Below are positions 43,847 to 52,668 of a stretch of 64,000 nucleotides of DNA, in pieces. Each line of letters starts with the position of its first letter. Position 1 is the stretch's first letter. The notes below the pieces were generated by a model. That model did not search any database and had not been told where the DNA came from. It saw nothing but the letters and a program-made list of their open reading frames with translations. Position numbers and translations under genes: made by a program. Source of the stretch: 2-02-FULL-55-14 sp964534125 (GTDB lineage: Bacteria > Bacteroidota > Ignavibacteria > UBA10030); assembly GCA_964534125.1 (NCBI GenBank), contig CAZHOJ010000009.1:62001-126000 (forward strand), written 5' to 3'.

Positions 43847-43957
43847 TCAGAAGACCAGCGAGGGACCGTACCGACACACGATCGCCGCGATCCAGAGGAG
43901 GAGGATGAGCACGATGGTGGTTGGCTCGTGGGTCTCGGGCATATTGCGTGAGTCCAT
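43847..43957 (-). CDS. 36-residue single-helix membrane microprotein
   Basis: ATG 43957 opens a frame with a polar, acidic start (MDSRNMPETHEPT), one hydrophobic helix (TIVLILLLWIAAIVC) and a short basic end (RYGPSLVF). The ATG lies 2 bp after the TGA of the DUF3108 gene and uses GGGAGC within that gene as ribosome site, so translation is probably coupled. Inside-outside rules suggest the N-terminus out and C-terminus in. Function unknown. Confidence 0.6.
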   Translation of the reverse strand: MDSRNMPETHEPTTIVLILLLWIAAIVCRYGPSLVF

Positions 43958-43959
43958 GA

Positions 43960-44787
43960 TCAGCTCCCTTCGTACGGTTGTGTCAGCTGATGTGAAGCAT
44001 TCTGGATGGTCTCTTTTCCCGGGCGTTCCAGGGATTCCAGTTCCAGGACGATCGAACCCAGGAAGATCTCCAGCTCTGCCCGGAGAGGGACTGCCATTGC
44101 ATCGTCAGAGATCCAACCTCTGAAGGCGCCCGTCAGCCCCGCATAGCTATTTCCCACCCAGTGCGCGAATCCTTCGATCATCACTGCCGGACGGGATTCT
44201 GCGAAGGCCTCGACCAGGATCGTCTCTCTGCCGGCCAGAGTGCGAAGGTCGGTAGCATAGCAGGCGTGTTCGAGAAGCGTCGGGAGGGTCGTGTCCACAG
44301 GGACGATCGAGAGACAACGTGCTATCATGAACAGGCCAAGCGCATCGAACAACGGGAAGGGATGCCGGACCGTATCCCGCCGCGTCACGACGCCCATCGT
44401 GCGATCTTCAGTGACATAGGCCCGTGTGCCGGCATCGTATCGGTACTCTGTGGTATCCGATGCGGTGGTGATGATCTCATGCCGGAGACCATGCTGCGAA
44501 ATGTGTTGCTCCGAGCGATTGTCGAACGAGACGTCGATGAACGGCAGATGCGGAGCGGACCTGACGCGCAGTAGAAGTTCGAACCGTTGTCCGGTGCGGT
44601 CCATCAGGCGCTGCCGGATCTCGATCGTGCCGAGACGGAATATGCTCCAGCGCACTGCATATCGCAGGATCTCACCGTCATGGTAGATTCCCTGGACGCA
44701 TTGAGCGCTGGCGGCCAGGGGTGTCACGGCGATGAGGAGTGCGATCTGGGTCAGGCGAAACGATGATATGGTCTTTCGGATTGACAT
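43960..44787 (-). CDS. Secreted DUF3108-family protein
   Basis: A 275-residue protein with a signal peptide (IALLIAVTPLAASAQ). The DUF3108 pattern is visible: YHDGEILRYAVRWSIFRLGT at the start of the mature part, then alternating strands and, near the end, GAFRGWISDDAMAVPLRAEL and ELEIFLGSIVLELESL. The fold is a lipocalin/LolB-like sheet that may bind lipids in the periplasm. No enzymatic residues are seen. It precedes two microprotein genes in the same direction, the first starting 2 bp after its stop. Confidence 0.82.
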   Translation of the reverse strand: MSIRKTISSFRLTQIALLIAVTPLAASAQCVQGIYHDGEILRYAVRWSIFRLGTIEIRQRLMDRTGQRFELLLRVRSAPHLPFIDVSFDNRSEQHISQHGLRHEIITTASDTTEYRYDAGTRAYVTEDRTMGVVTRRDTVRHPFPLFDALGLFMIARCLSIVPVDTTLPTLLEHACYATDLRTLAGRETILVEAFAESRPAVMIEGFAHWVGNSYAGLTGAFRGWISDDAMAVPLRAELEIFLGSIVLELESLERPGKETIQNASHQLTQPYEGS

Positions 44788-45171
44788 GGCGTCCTCAGTG
44801 TGTCTGCAGGCAATCTATGATGAGGGACAGCCGTGATTGTCAGCGTTCTGTCATCATCCTGCAAAACAGATGTCCGGCTTACATATTGTCCGGAAGTACT
44901 GTACGTTTGGGTGTCCGGGTGGCCAATCGTTCTCTCCGGCCGGGAAAGGATGTCGACGTCTCCTTATTCACCTCTGAGGAAGACCCGGTACCCATTGAAC
45001 TGAATCCGTATCCCCTTTTCGTGCTGAGCAGAGGAGCACGAATGGTGTTCTTCGTGAGGCAGGAATGCACGGCCTTAAACCATCACAATCGTCATGTGTC
45101 CAATTCGTCTGCCGGCTGGGTCCGGTGCCAGCGCGCCACGATGAGGACAGTCCAACCCTAAGGAGGAACCA
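44788..45171. other. 384-bp region between DUF3108 and Spy-like genes
   Basis: A 140-codon frame lies here on the plus strand (44739-45161), overlapping the start of the DUF3108 gene, but it has no good start, no signal peptide and no recognisable domain. I do not call a gene. The region must hold the divergent promoters of the genes on either side. Confidence 0.4.
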
Positions 45172-45531
45172 ATGAGGTCCAGGTATCTGTTGTATGTGGT
45201 CACACTGCTGGTCGTGGCCATATCTGCTCTGTCAGCACAGCCCAGAATGCGGAGCCCGGAGGAACAGGCGAAGCAGCTGAAGGATCGCCTGTCACTCAGC
45301 GATGAACAGACGGCTGATATCACGGTCATACTGAAAGAACAGCGCGCGAAGATGGAGAAGCTTCGGGGGAGTGCTGAGCCGGGGCCCGGGATGCGCGAGT
45401 CTTTTCAGAAGCTTTCGGCGGAGACCGACGCTGAGATCCTGAAGATCCTCGATGAGGACCAGCAGAAGGAATACAAGAAGCTGGCGGAGGAGCGGCGTCA
45501 GAACATGCGTGAACGCCGCCGGCCTGAGTGA
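45172..45531 (+). CDS. Small periplasmic Spy/CpxP-like protein
   Basis: A 119-residue protein with a signal peptide (YVVTLLVVAISALSAQ). The mature part is nearly all charged helix, with LKDRLSLSDEQTADITVILK (about 38-57) and ILDEDQQKEYKKLAEERRQ (about 90-108). These two L-[ST]-x-x-Q-type repeats mark the Spy/CpxP (LTXXQ) chaperone group, which binds misfolded envelope proteins or metals. A strong AAGGAGG ribosome site precedes the ATG. A lipoprotein gene follows in the same direction after 98 bp. Confidence 0.78.
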   Translation: MRSRYLLYVVTLLVVAISALSAQPRMRSPEEQAKQLKDRLSLSDEQTADITVILKEQRAKMEKLRGSAEPGPGMRESFQKLSAETDAEILKILDEDQQKEYKKLAEERRQNMRERRRPE

Positions 45532-45629
45532 CAAAGGTCACTCCCGCCATGAAACCATCCGCGGACGAAGAGTGTCAAAGCCGCATCCTGTTGCCACTCT
45601 CCGTTCATGATCACATACCAGAGGGAACC

Positions 45630-46526
45630 ATGAAACACCGATCGACGCTATCCCGCACCCTGATACTGAGTGCGCTATTCGTTTTCGGGTGTGAACAATC
45701 GACACAACCCGATCCCACAGAAGCAGAGACTCTGGACGAGGATGTCGCCATTGCTGTCGCGGGAACGCTCAGTGAAGAGGGCGGAGGGATCACGGACCAG
45801 ATGGAGGATGTCTCATTTCTTGCGAGCTCAGTTGGCCTCCAGCTGGCTGCCCCGGCAGATGGGAACCTGCTGAAGCAGACCTCCCCCGGAGTGGCGGATA
45901 CATCCTATGACGATGCGACCGGCTGGTGGACCGCGACCATCTCGCGCAGCCGCTCGAGCTTTCTGGGACTATTCGAATCGAGCTTCGAGCGGGTATATCA
46001 GTTCCAGTTCCTGAACAGTGCAGGGCAGCCGCAGCGGCGATACATTGTCCAGACTGTCACAGGGCCGGACACGGCATATACGATCAACTTCAAGGTCGTC
46101 AGCGGATCAGGATATCACCGCTCGCCGATTCGGGTCAACTACCTCGAGTCTCTCACGGCAGATTGGGTCATTACGCAAGCGAACACCGCTGTCCTGGTCA
46201 TCAACGGTACCAGTTCCCGTTCCGGAAAGGATACGCTGACCACACGTGAGGCTGTGCGGACACATGCGAACAGCGTGACCACAACGCTCATCAATGTGAC
46301 CAAACCACGATATCGTCTCGGGGCAACGCGGGATGATATCAGCGGAACGATCACGGGCACCTATGAAGCGACGATCACGTTCACGAAAGGGGACCTCTAC
46401 AGAGAGAGGCTCATCTCCAGGGAATTCACGATCGAGCTGACGGGAGAGGAGGGCAGGGTGATGATCGGTGACCGCCGCTTCAGGATCGGCTGGAAGCGCG
46501 GGGAGTATTTCGGCATGCTTCGATAG
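45630..46526 (+). CDS. Lipoprotein of unknown function
   Basis: A 298-residue protein with a clear lipobox (ALFVFGC, C21). The mature part starts with an acidic linker and carries WWTATISRSRSS and ETSFERVYQF-like strands, then repeated Thr/Ser-rich beta strands (GTYEATITFTKGD, IELTGEEGRVMIGDRRF) to the end. I see a beta-sandwich-like protein with no recognisable family. The start ATG 45630 follows GAGGGAACC; the frame upstream overlaps the end region of the Spy-like gene and is not a leader. A terminator follows. Confidence 0.72.
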   Translation: MKHRSTLSRTLILSALFVFGCEQSTQPDPTEAETLDEDVAIAVAGTLSEEGGGITDQMEDVSFLASSVGLQLAAPADGNLLKQTSPGVADTSYDDATGWWTATISRSRSSFLGLFESSFERVYQFQFLNSAGQPQRRYIVQTVTGPDTAYTINFKVVSGSGYHRSPIRVNYLESLTADWVITQANTAVLVINGTSSRSGKDTLTTREAVRTHANSVTTTLINVTKPRYRLGATRDDISGTITGTYEATITFTKGDLYRERLISREFTIELTGEEGRVMIGDRRFRIGWKRGEYFGMLR

Positions 46527-46557
46527 ACCTCATTCGGGTCACTTTTCCGAGCTGCAT

Positions 46558-46590
46558 AAGGCCCTGCCCTCCCTGGCAGGGCCTTCTCAT
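46558..46590 (+). terminator. Terminator after the 298-residue lipoprotein
   Basis: An 11-bp perfect stem, AAGGCCCTGCC / GGCAGGGCCTT (46558-46585), with a 6-nt loop, followed by CTCAT. It lies 31 bp after the stop at 46526. Confidence 0.8.
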
Positions 46591-46686
46591 GTACGGGTAG
46601 GTTCATGCATCTCTTCACACAAACTTCATTTGTGTTTTCAGCACGTTTTCCAGACCATAGGGAGCACAATCATGTAGGGACATGCC

Positions 46687-48207
46687 ATGCGCCCGACGTC
46701 GCTCCATAGTCTGTACACGCGCCGCTCTTTTCTCCGCACGGCCGGTGCTGGTGCTGCCGGTCTGATCCTCGTCGATTCCATCCTCGCCGACCCGTACGCT
46801 CCAGTGCGGCATCTCGTACGGGATGCAGTTCCGCTCCGGGTCCGTGGTGCGGTGAGGCTGAACGGGAAAGCGCTCGCGGGAGTCAGGGTGAGTGACGGCC
46901 TTTCGGTCGTAGCCACAGGCCCGGATGGATCCTACGAGCTGCACACCCACGATCGACAGGAATTCCTGTCCTGCACGGTCCCGGGAAACGCGCGTCTTCC
47001 GCAGAACCCGACGGGAACAGCAAAGATGTATATGCCCATCATTGCCTCTGGGACCGGAGAGATCGAGGCCTCGTGGGACCTCGAGAAAGAGGACAGAGAC
47101 CTGTCCCGGCATGGATTTCTCGTGCTCGCGGACCCGCAGACGCTGGACATGGAAGACATCGCGCGATTCCATGCCGAAACGGTCCCCGACATACGGGAGA
47201 CCATCAGGCGGTCGGACACTCCATTGTTCGCCGTCGGTTGCGGAGACCTTATGTTCGATAAGCTGCAATACCTGCCCGAATACGAGAAGGCGATCAGTAT
47301 GATAGGAATTCCGGGCGTTCAGGTGCTCGGGAATCATGATGTCGACGGAGCCGCCCTCTCCGATGGACCATCAGCGCGCACGTTCAAGCGGTTCTTCGGT
47401 CCGACCTACTATTCCTTCGATCGCGGCGAGGTGCATTACGTCGTCCTGGACGATGTGCTGTGGTTCGGACGCGGGTATATCGGCTACATCGATGATGTCC
47501 AGCTCGAATGGCTGCGGCAGGACCTGTCGTTCGTCGAGAAGGGAAGAAGGGTCGTGGTCTTTATGCACATCCCGGCGTACTGCACACAGCATGAACGATT
47601 CGGACAGACGAAGCCATCGAACGCCGAGGTCGTGACCAACCGCCAGGCACTGTATGCAGTACTCGAAGGATACGACGCCCATATCGTGAGCGGTCATATG
47701 CATGAGTCGGAACATCTTATGGATGGCGGAGCGTCGCACCATGTCTGCGGTGCGGTGTGCGGTGCCTGGTGGACGGGGGACATCTGCGGCGACGGGACGC
47801 CAAACGGGTACGCCGTCTATGCCGTCAGCGGTTCATCGTTCACAGAGTGCTACAAAGCGACAGGAAGAGGTTTGGACTATCAGCTGAGGATGTACCGTCC
47901 CGGATCTTCTGCCGATGCTCCGGACGATGTCATCGTGAATGTCTGGGACGCTGCGGATGGATGGAATGTCAATCTGGTCGAAGACGGCATCAGGATAAAG
48001 ATGATGCCCGCAGGGCCGATGAAGGACCCGCTGGCTGCTGCGTTGCTCGACGGCGACGGCAGGCCGGCGAAACACAAATGGGCAGACGCATACCTGACGA
48101 ACCATATCTTCAGAGCGCGTCCGAACAGCTCTGCAGCAACGCTCCGTGCAGAAGTGGTCGGTCCGGAGGGAAGAACCTTCCTGCTCGACACCTTCACCTT
48201 CTTCTGA
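46687..48207 (+). CDS. Tat-exported calcineurin-like phosphoesterase
   Basis: A 506-residue protein with a twin-arginine leader (YTRRSFLRTAGAGAAGLIL), so it is exported folded. A beta-sandwich N-terminal domain (about 45-120) holds VRGAVRLNGKALAGVRVSDG. The metallophosphoesterase core shows LADPQ, GCGDLMFD, VLGNHDVD, FMHIPAY and HIVSGHMHESEH, the ligands of a two-metal site. A C-terminal beta domain (about 340-506) completes the three-part layout common in Bacteroidota. It should hydrolyse phosphomono- or diesters outside the cytoplasm. The substrate is unknown. Confidence 0.9.
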   Translation: MRPTSLHSLYTRRSFLRTAGAGAAGLILVDSILADPYAPVRHLVRDAVPLRVRGAVRLNGKALAGVRVSDGLSVVATGPDGSYELHTHDRQEFLSCTVPGNARLPQNPTGTAKMYMPIIASGTGEIEASWDLEKEDRDLSRHGFLVLADPQTLDMEDIARFHAETVPDIRETIRRSDTPLFAVGCGDLMFDKLQYLPEYEKAISMIGIPGVQVLGNHDVDGAALSDGPSARTFKRFFGPTYYSFDRGEVHYVVLDDVLWFGRGYIGYIDDVQLEWLRQDLSFVEKGRRVVVFMHIPAYCTQHERFGQTKPSNAEVVTNRQALYAVLEGYDAHIVSGHMHESEHLMDGGASHHVCGAVCGAWWTGDICGDGTPNGYAVYAVSGSSFTECYKATGRGLDYQLRMYRPGSSADAPDDVIVNVWDAADGWNVNLVEDGIRIKMMPAGPMKDPLAAALLDGDGRPAKHKWADAYLTNHIFRARPNSSAATLRAEVVGPEGRTFLLDTFTFF

Positions 48208-48296
48208 TCCTGGCGCGAGCGCGTGTGTCTTGAGTCTTAACAGGAAAAAGTCTCTATATTCCAGAGCACCATAACGCTTCGCAAAGGAAAGAAACA

Positions 48297-49457
48297 ATGA
48301 ACATAGGTATTCTCACTGGGGGAGGCGACGTCCCCGGACTCAATCCGTGCATCAAGGCCGTCGTCTACAGGGCACAGGAACAGGGGATCAAGGTCACTGG
48401 CATCCGCCGTGGCTGGGGGGGGCTGCTGCAGTACAATTCTGCTGATCCCAGGAGCAAGGACGAGCACATCCTGGATCTGGACAAGATCAACACCCGTACG
48501 GTGGACCGCACGGGCGGGACCTTTCTTCACACCTCCCGCACGAATCCTCAGAAGGTCTCAAAGGAGAACATTCCTGACTTTTTGCACACGACGGAGCATG
48601 ATGCCCTCAAAGCGCGGGAGAAGGTGGATTTCACACCGCACGTCCTGAAGAACATCGAGAAGCTGGGACTTGATGCGATCATCTCCATCGGCGGAGACGA
48701 TACGCAGAGCTATGCGCTCCGGCTGCACAAGGAAGGGTTTCCCGTCATTTCCATCCCGAAGACGATGGACAATGACGTGTACGGCACGGATTACTGCATC
48801 GGGTTTTCGACGGCCGTGACGAGGAGCGTCAATTTCATCACGGCGCTACGTACCGTGGCGGGCTCGCACGAGCGCATTGCTGTCATCGAGCTGTTCGGCC
48901 GCAATTCCGGAGAGACCTCTCTCATCTCCGCCACACTCGCAGGCGTCGACCGCGCCATCATCTCCGAGGTGCCGTTCGACGTTGAGAAGCTTGCCCATTT
49001 TCTGGCTGAGGACAAGAGGTCGAATCCGAGCAACTATGCCATCATGACGATATCCGAGGGCGCCCATTTCAAGGAAGGCACGGTCGTGGAGACGGGGCCG
49101 GAGGATGCGTACGGTCACCGCAAGCTGGGCGGCATCGGTTCACATGTTGAGCAGCAACTGAAGGAGATCCTTGGCGTCCACACCATCTATCAGCAGGTCG
49201 CCTATCTGATGCGCAGCGGCGAGCCGGACGCTCTCGACCGCATGGTGGCCATCAGCTACGCAAACCTCGCCGTCGACCTCGTGTCGCGGAAGAAGTTCGG
49301 GAAAATGGTGGCGCTTCGGGACGGACGGTACACCTACGTCAGCATTGACACGATCGGGCAGGGGCTGAAGCGGGTGGATGTGGGTGAACTGTACGACCCC
49401 GAGCAGTACAAACCGAAGGTCGTGGACCTGCTCAACAAGCCGATGTTCCTATATTAG
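48297..49457 (+). CDS. 6-phosphofructokinase, residues of the PPi-dependent type
   Basis: A 386-residue PFK family protein. It opens with MNIGILTGGGDVPGLN and carries the catalytic segment PKTMDNDVYGTDYCIGFSTA. At the donor-determining positions it reads GGDDT (ATP enzymes have GGDGS) and PKTMDND (Lys for the Gly of bacterial ATP-PFK). Asp plus Lys at these sites mark PPi-dependent enzymes, which phosphorylate fructose 6-phosphate reversibly with PPi. A membrane pyrophosphatase elsewhere in the window fits a PPi-based energy economy. The assignment is from residues only. A terminator follows at 49513. Confidence 0.88.
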   Translation: MNIGILTGGGDVPGLNPCIKAVVYRAQEQGIKVTGIRRGWGGLLQYNSADPRSKDEHILDLDKINTRTVDRTGGTFLHTSRTNPQKVSKENIPDFLHTTEHDALKAREKVDFTPHVLKNIEKLGLDAIISIGGDDTQSYALRLHKEGFPVISIPKTMDNDVYGTDYCIGFSTAVTRSVNFITALRTVAGSHERIAVIELFGRNSGETSLISATLAGVDRAIISEVPFDVEKLAHFLAEDKRSNPSNYAIMTISEGAHFKEGTVVETGPEDAYGHRKLGGIGSHVEQQLKEILGVHTIYQQVAYLMRSGEPDALDRMVAISYANLAVDLVSRKKFGKMVALRDGRYTYVSIDTIGQGLKRVDVGELYDPEQYKPKVVDLLNKPMFLY

Positions 49458-49466
49458 AGCCCCAAA

Positions 49467-49500
49467 GCGCAGGGCGCGAAGAACGAAGCGAAGAAGACGC
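49467..49500 (+). repeat. Degenerate nonamer repeat after the phosphofructokinase gene
   Basis: 9-bp units are seen as gcgcagggc, gcgaagaac, gaagcgaag, aagacgctg. Weak, but it shares the CGCARRG/GCGAAGAA words with 2808-2847. Confidence 0.4.
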
Positions 49501-49512
49501 TGACAAAGAGAG

Positions 49513-49545
49513 AAGCCGTCCGGGATCGACCGGATGGCTTTCTCG
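49513..49545 (+). terminator. Terminator of the phosphofructokinase gene
   Basis: Stem AAGCCGTCCGG (49513-49523) / CCGGATGGCTT (49530-49540), one G:U pair, 6-nt loop, then TCTCGTT. It lies between the PFK stop and the creatininase start and argues against an upstream start for the latter. Confidence 0.7.
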
Positions 49546-49578
49546 TTCAAAGGGAAATATCCCCGGAGGAGGCTGGCA

Positions 49579-50343
49579 ATGAGACCCTGGATCCTGAAGG
49601 AAGTCACGCTGACCGAAACAAGCGCTTCACCGTACGATGTCGCCGTCCTGCCGGTCGGTTCTGTCGAAGCACACGGACCGCATGTCCCCTACGGGTCTGA
49701 TTCGTACCATAGCACGGCGATCGCAGAGCAGGTATGCGAGCGTGCGTGGAAGGAAGGAGCTCGGGCTGTCGTCCTTCCATCGATCCAGTACGGTGTGCAG
49801 GGGAATACGATGGGATTCCCGATGTCCCTGAATGTGGAGCAGTCGACCCTGAACACCATGATAGAGAACATCATCGCATCGCTTGAACGTCATAGCGTGC
49901 GAAAGCTCGTCATCGTCAACGGACATGGGGGCAACGACTTTAAACCCCTTCTGCGTTCGATCTATCCCAGAACATCGGTCTTCGTTTGTCTCGTCGATTG
50001 GTGGAAGGTCGGTTCCGACAAGCTGAAGGAGATCTTCGAGAACCCGGGGGAGCACGCTGACGAACTCGAGACCAGCGTCGGCATGGCGTTGTTCGGGGAC
50101 CTTGTTCGTCTGCCGGACGCCAAAGATGGTTCGGTGCATCCATCGCGATTCGAGGCGGTCAACAAGGGGTGGGTCTCCATCGCCCGACCATGGCACCTCG
50201 TGACGAAGGATTCGACGCATGGCGATCCGCGAACGTCCTCGAAGGAAAAAGGGGAGGCGTACGTTCGTCTGGTCGTCGGCCGGCTGGCGGATTTCATAAT
50301 CGCACTTGCGAAGTCGCCGATTGACGAACGGTTCCCGTACTGA
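49579..50343 (+). CDS. Creatininase-family amidohydrolase
   Basis: A 254-residue metal-dependent amidohydrolase. The metal ligands are visible: E30 and H32 in GSVEAHGPH, D41 in GSDSYH, the His of NGHGGND (about 117) and Glu in HADELETSVG (about 163). Relatives hydrolyse cyclic amides (creatinine, 3-dehydro-scyllo-inosose, formamidopyrimidines such as MftE/ArfB substrates). The actual substrate is not clear. ATG 49579 follows GGAGGAGGCTGGCA; a start at 49534 would lie inside the terminator hairpin. Confidence 0.88.
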   Translation: MRPWILKEVTLTETSASPYDVAVLPVGSVEAHGPHVPYGSDSYHSTAIAEQVCERAWKEGARAVVLPSIQYGVQGNTMGFPMSLNVEQSTLNTMIENIIASLERHSVRKLVIVNGHGGNDFKPLLRSIYPRTSVFVCLVDWWKVGSDKLKEIFENPGEHADELETSVGMALFGDLVRLPDAKDGSVHPSRFEAVNKGWVSIARPWHLVTKDSTHGDPRTSSKEKGEAYVRLVVGRLADFIIALAKSPIDERFPY

Positions 50344-50643
50344 CACTGCACAGTAGGACCTCACACACGATAGCCGCGACAGCCTCTTCGATGTTCTTCT
50401 GACATCGCGGCGAGCATCGGAATATTTTCTGATCCTCACTTCCGCGGTTCTCTGGGCCGGTCGCCTCCCGCTCCCTTCTCCCTACCTCTTCATCCTCCCC
50501 TTGGGAAAAGTCCTTCCCAGAAGTTGGAAACCTGCATCTCCTGTTCTCCCGAACCTTTGCCTGTCTTGAATCATTCAATGCCCTGCGTGGTATGCCTTTT
50601 GTAATACTTCGACCGTCAAATACACCACTCAAGGATGTTGTCC
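50344..50643. other. 300-bp intergenic region before transketolase
   Basis: No gene is supported. The segment at 50463-50500 is pyrimidine-rich on the plus strand with a loose 7-bp period (gcctccc, gctccct, tctccct), too weak to be called an array. The promoter of the transketolase gene probably lies after it. Confidence 0.35.
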
Positions 50644-52659
50644 ATGGCTCTCACGAATGCAAAGACCGGAGCGATTCGAAGATCCTATTCGATCGATGAA
50701 CTGAAAGATGCGGCGAACCTGATGCGGGGGTACGACCTCGTTGCGCTCAACGCAGCAGGGTCAGGCCATGCCGGCGGAACGCTCTCCATCATGGATATCA
50801 CTGCGGTTCTCTATCTCCACGTTGCGAACCTGGATCCGGAAGATCCGGAATGGAAAGAACGGGACCGGATCATTTGGTCCGTCGGACACAAAGCGCCAAG
50901 TCTCTACCTTGGCCTCGGTATGGCAGGATTCTACGATGTCGAGCAGGTCATGACGCTTCGGAAGCTCGGAAGCGATTTTCAGGGGCATCCTCACTGGCTG
51001 AAGGCGCGAGGCATCGAGGCGTCCACGGGCTCGCTCGGTCAGGGGCTCAGCATCGCTGTCGGTCAGGCGCTCGCGCTTCGTCTGGCGGGCAATACCGTAT
51101 CCACTGTCTACTGTCTTATGGGGGACGGAGAGCAGCAGGAGGGACAGATATGGGAGGCTGTGATGGAGGCGGGCCACTACAAGCTCGACAACCTCATCGG
51201 CATCATCGACAAGAACAGACTGCAGATCGACGGATGGGTGAAGGACGTGATGAACGTCGAGCCGCTCGACGAGAAGTATCGCAGCTTCGGGTGGGAAGTG
51301 CTCGAGTGTGACGGACACGATGTTGCCGACCTGGTCGCAACATTCGCGAAGGCGAAGGCGGTCAAGGGGAAGCCGACGGTCATCCTCGCCAACACAGTGA
51401 AGGGGAAGGGTGTGGATTTCATGGAGGACATCGCCGGTTGGCATGGCAAGACGCCGAGTGACGAGGAGCTGACAAAGGGGCTCGCACAACTGAAGCTGGA
51501 TTCGCAGCTTGATGTGGCAGCCTTGAAGAAGATCGCGGATGACCATCAGCAAAGAGCGGAGAAGGAGCTGGCGAAAAAGGTGCCGGCATTCTCGAAGGAT
51601 TACTGGTGGAACGCAGACAAGGATCTTACAGTGGGTATGGCTCCGACACGCAAGGGCTTCGGAGCTGCGTTGCAGGAGTTTGGCGGAGATGAGCGCGTCG
51701 TGTGTCTCGGACTCGACATCTCCGGCTCCATCACCATCAGCGACTTCTACACGAAGAACCCGGAGCGGGCGCCGCGATGGATCAGTGTCGGCATCGCTGA
51801 GCAGAGCTCGGTCTGCATCGCTGCCGGCCTTGCACGGGAGGGCTACATCCCGGTGATGGGCACCTACGGGACATTCGCATCCGGGCGTGCGCTGGACCAG
51901 ATCCGTACGACCGTCTGCTACGGCGAGTTCAATGTGCTCATCGCCGGTGCGCACGGCGGCGTCTCGGTCGGGCCCGACGGGGCCACGCACCAGGCGCTTG
52001 AAGACCTCTTCCAGATCTGCAGCCTCCCGAACATGAATGCAATGGTCCCGTGCGATTCCATCGAGACGAGGAAGGCGACGAAGGCATTGCTGTTCGACGT
52101 CGTCGGCCCCAAGTACATCCGTTTTGCGCGGGAAGCGACGCCGATCGTCACAGACGAGTCGACGCCGATGGTGTTCGGGAAAGCCAACGTCATCCGGTTC
52201 CGGGGACGGAAGGGTTCGTTCGCATCGTCGTTCGAGACCGTCCTGGCATCCGACTACGGGAACGAGAAAGAGGCCCTCGCGATCATCGCATGCGGACCGA
52301 TGGTTCCTGAAGCGATGCGTGCAGCGATCATCCTGAAGGAGGAGAAGGGGATCGAGACGCGCGTCGTCAACATGCACACAGTGAAGCCGCTCGACCGTGA
52401 GGCCATCATTCGCGCCGGGCTGGAGACATCGGTCATCGTGACCGCGGAAGAACATCAGATCGGCGGTCTGGCGGACCGGGTCTGCCGGGTCATCACAGAA
52501 TCACCCGAGCTCCGCACGACGAAGGTCGTGACTGCCTCCATCGGCGTCAATGACCGTTTCGGAGAGTCCGGTGCTCCGTGGGAGCTGATCAAGGAGTTCG
52601 AGGTCAGCGCAGAACACATCGCTCATAAGGCGCTCGCGTTGCTGAGCGCAAAGGCATGA
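50644..52659 (+). CDS. tkt: Transketolase
   Basis: A 671-residue, full-length transketolase. The N-terminal thiamine-diphosphate domain contains GHAGGTLS, HKAPSLYLGL, STGSLGQGLSIAVGQALA and the ThDP motif GDGEQQEGQIWEA. The pyrimidine domain follows (DISGSITISDF, GIAEQSSVCIAAGLAREG, AHGGVSVGPDGATHQALEDL) and a C-terminal domain. It moves two-carbon units between sugar phosphates in the non-oxidative pentose phosphate pathway. I use the second ATG (50644), which follows AAGGATGTTGTCC; ATG 50635 would add three residues. The aminotransferase gene follows 9 bp downstream. Confidence 0.95.
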   Translation: MALTNAKTGAIRRSYSIDELKDAANLMRGYDLVALNAAGSGHAGGTLSIMDITAVLYLHVANLDPEDPEWKERDRIIWSVGHKAPSLYLGLGMAGFYDVEQVMTLRKLGSDFQGHPHWLKARGIEASTGSLGQGLSIAVGQALALRLAGNTVSTVYCLMGDGEQQEGQIWEAVMEAGHYKLDNLIGIIDKNRLQIDGWVKDVMNVEPLDEKYRSFGWEVLECDGHDVADLVATFAKAKAVKGKPTVILANTVKGKGVDFMEDIAGWHGKTPSDEELTKGLAQLKLDSQLDVAALKKIADDHQQRAEKELAKKVPAFSKDYWWNADKDLTVGMAPTRKGFGAALQEFGGDERVVCLGLDISGSITISDFYTKNPERAPRWISVGIAEQSSVCIAAGLAREGYIPVMGTYGTFASGRALDQIRTTVCYGEFNVLIAGAHGGVSVGPDGATHQALEDLFQICSLPNMNAMVPCDSIETRKATKALLFDVVGPKYIRFAREATPIVTDESTPMVFGKANVIRFRGRKGSFASSFETVLASDYGNEKEALAIIACGPMVPEAMRAAIILKEEKGIETRVVNMHTVKPLDREAIIRAGLETSVIVTAEEHQIGGLADRVCRVITESPELRTTKVVTASIGVNDRFGESGAPWELIKEFEVSAEHIAHKALALLSAKA

Positions 52660-52668
52660 GGTGACATT

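Noticed and set aside
43960..44574. Toxin-antitoxin pair made by the two microproteins near 43.7-44 kb
   Set aside because: Both are single-helix proteins in one direction after a DUF3108 gene; there is no antisense RNA, antitoxin fold or known toxin motif, so a TA role is unsupported.
44739..45161. 140-codon plus-strand frame upstream of the Spy-like gene
   Set aside because: It begins inside the divergent DUF3108 gene and shows no signal peptide, domain or ribosome site; kept only as a note on the gap.
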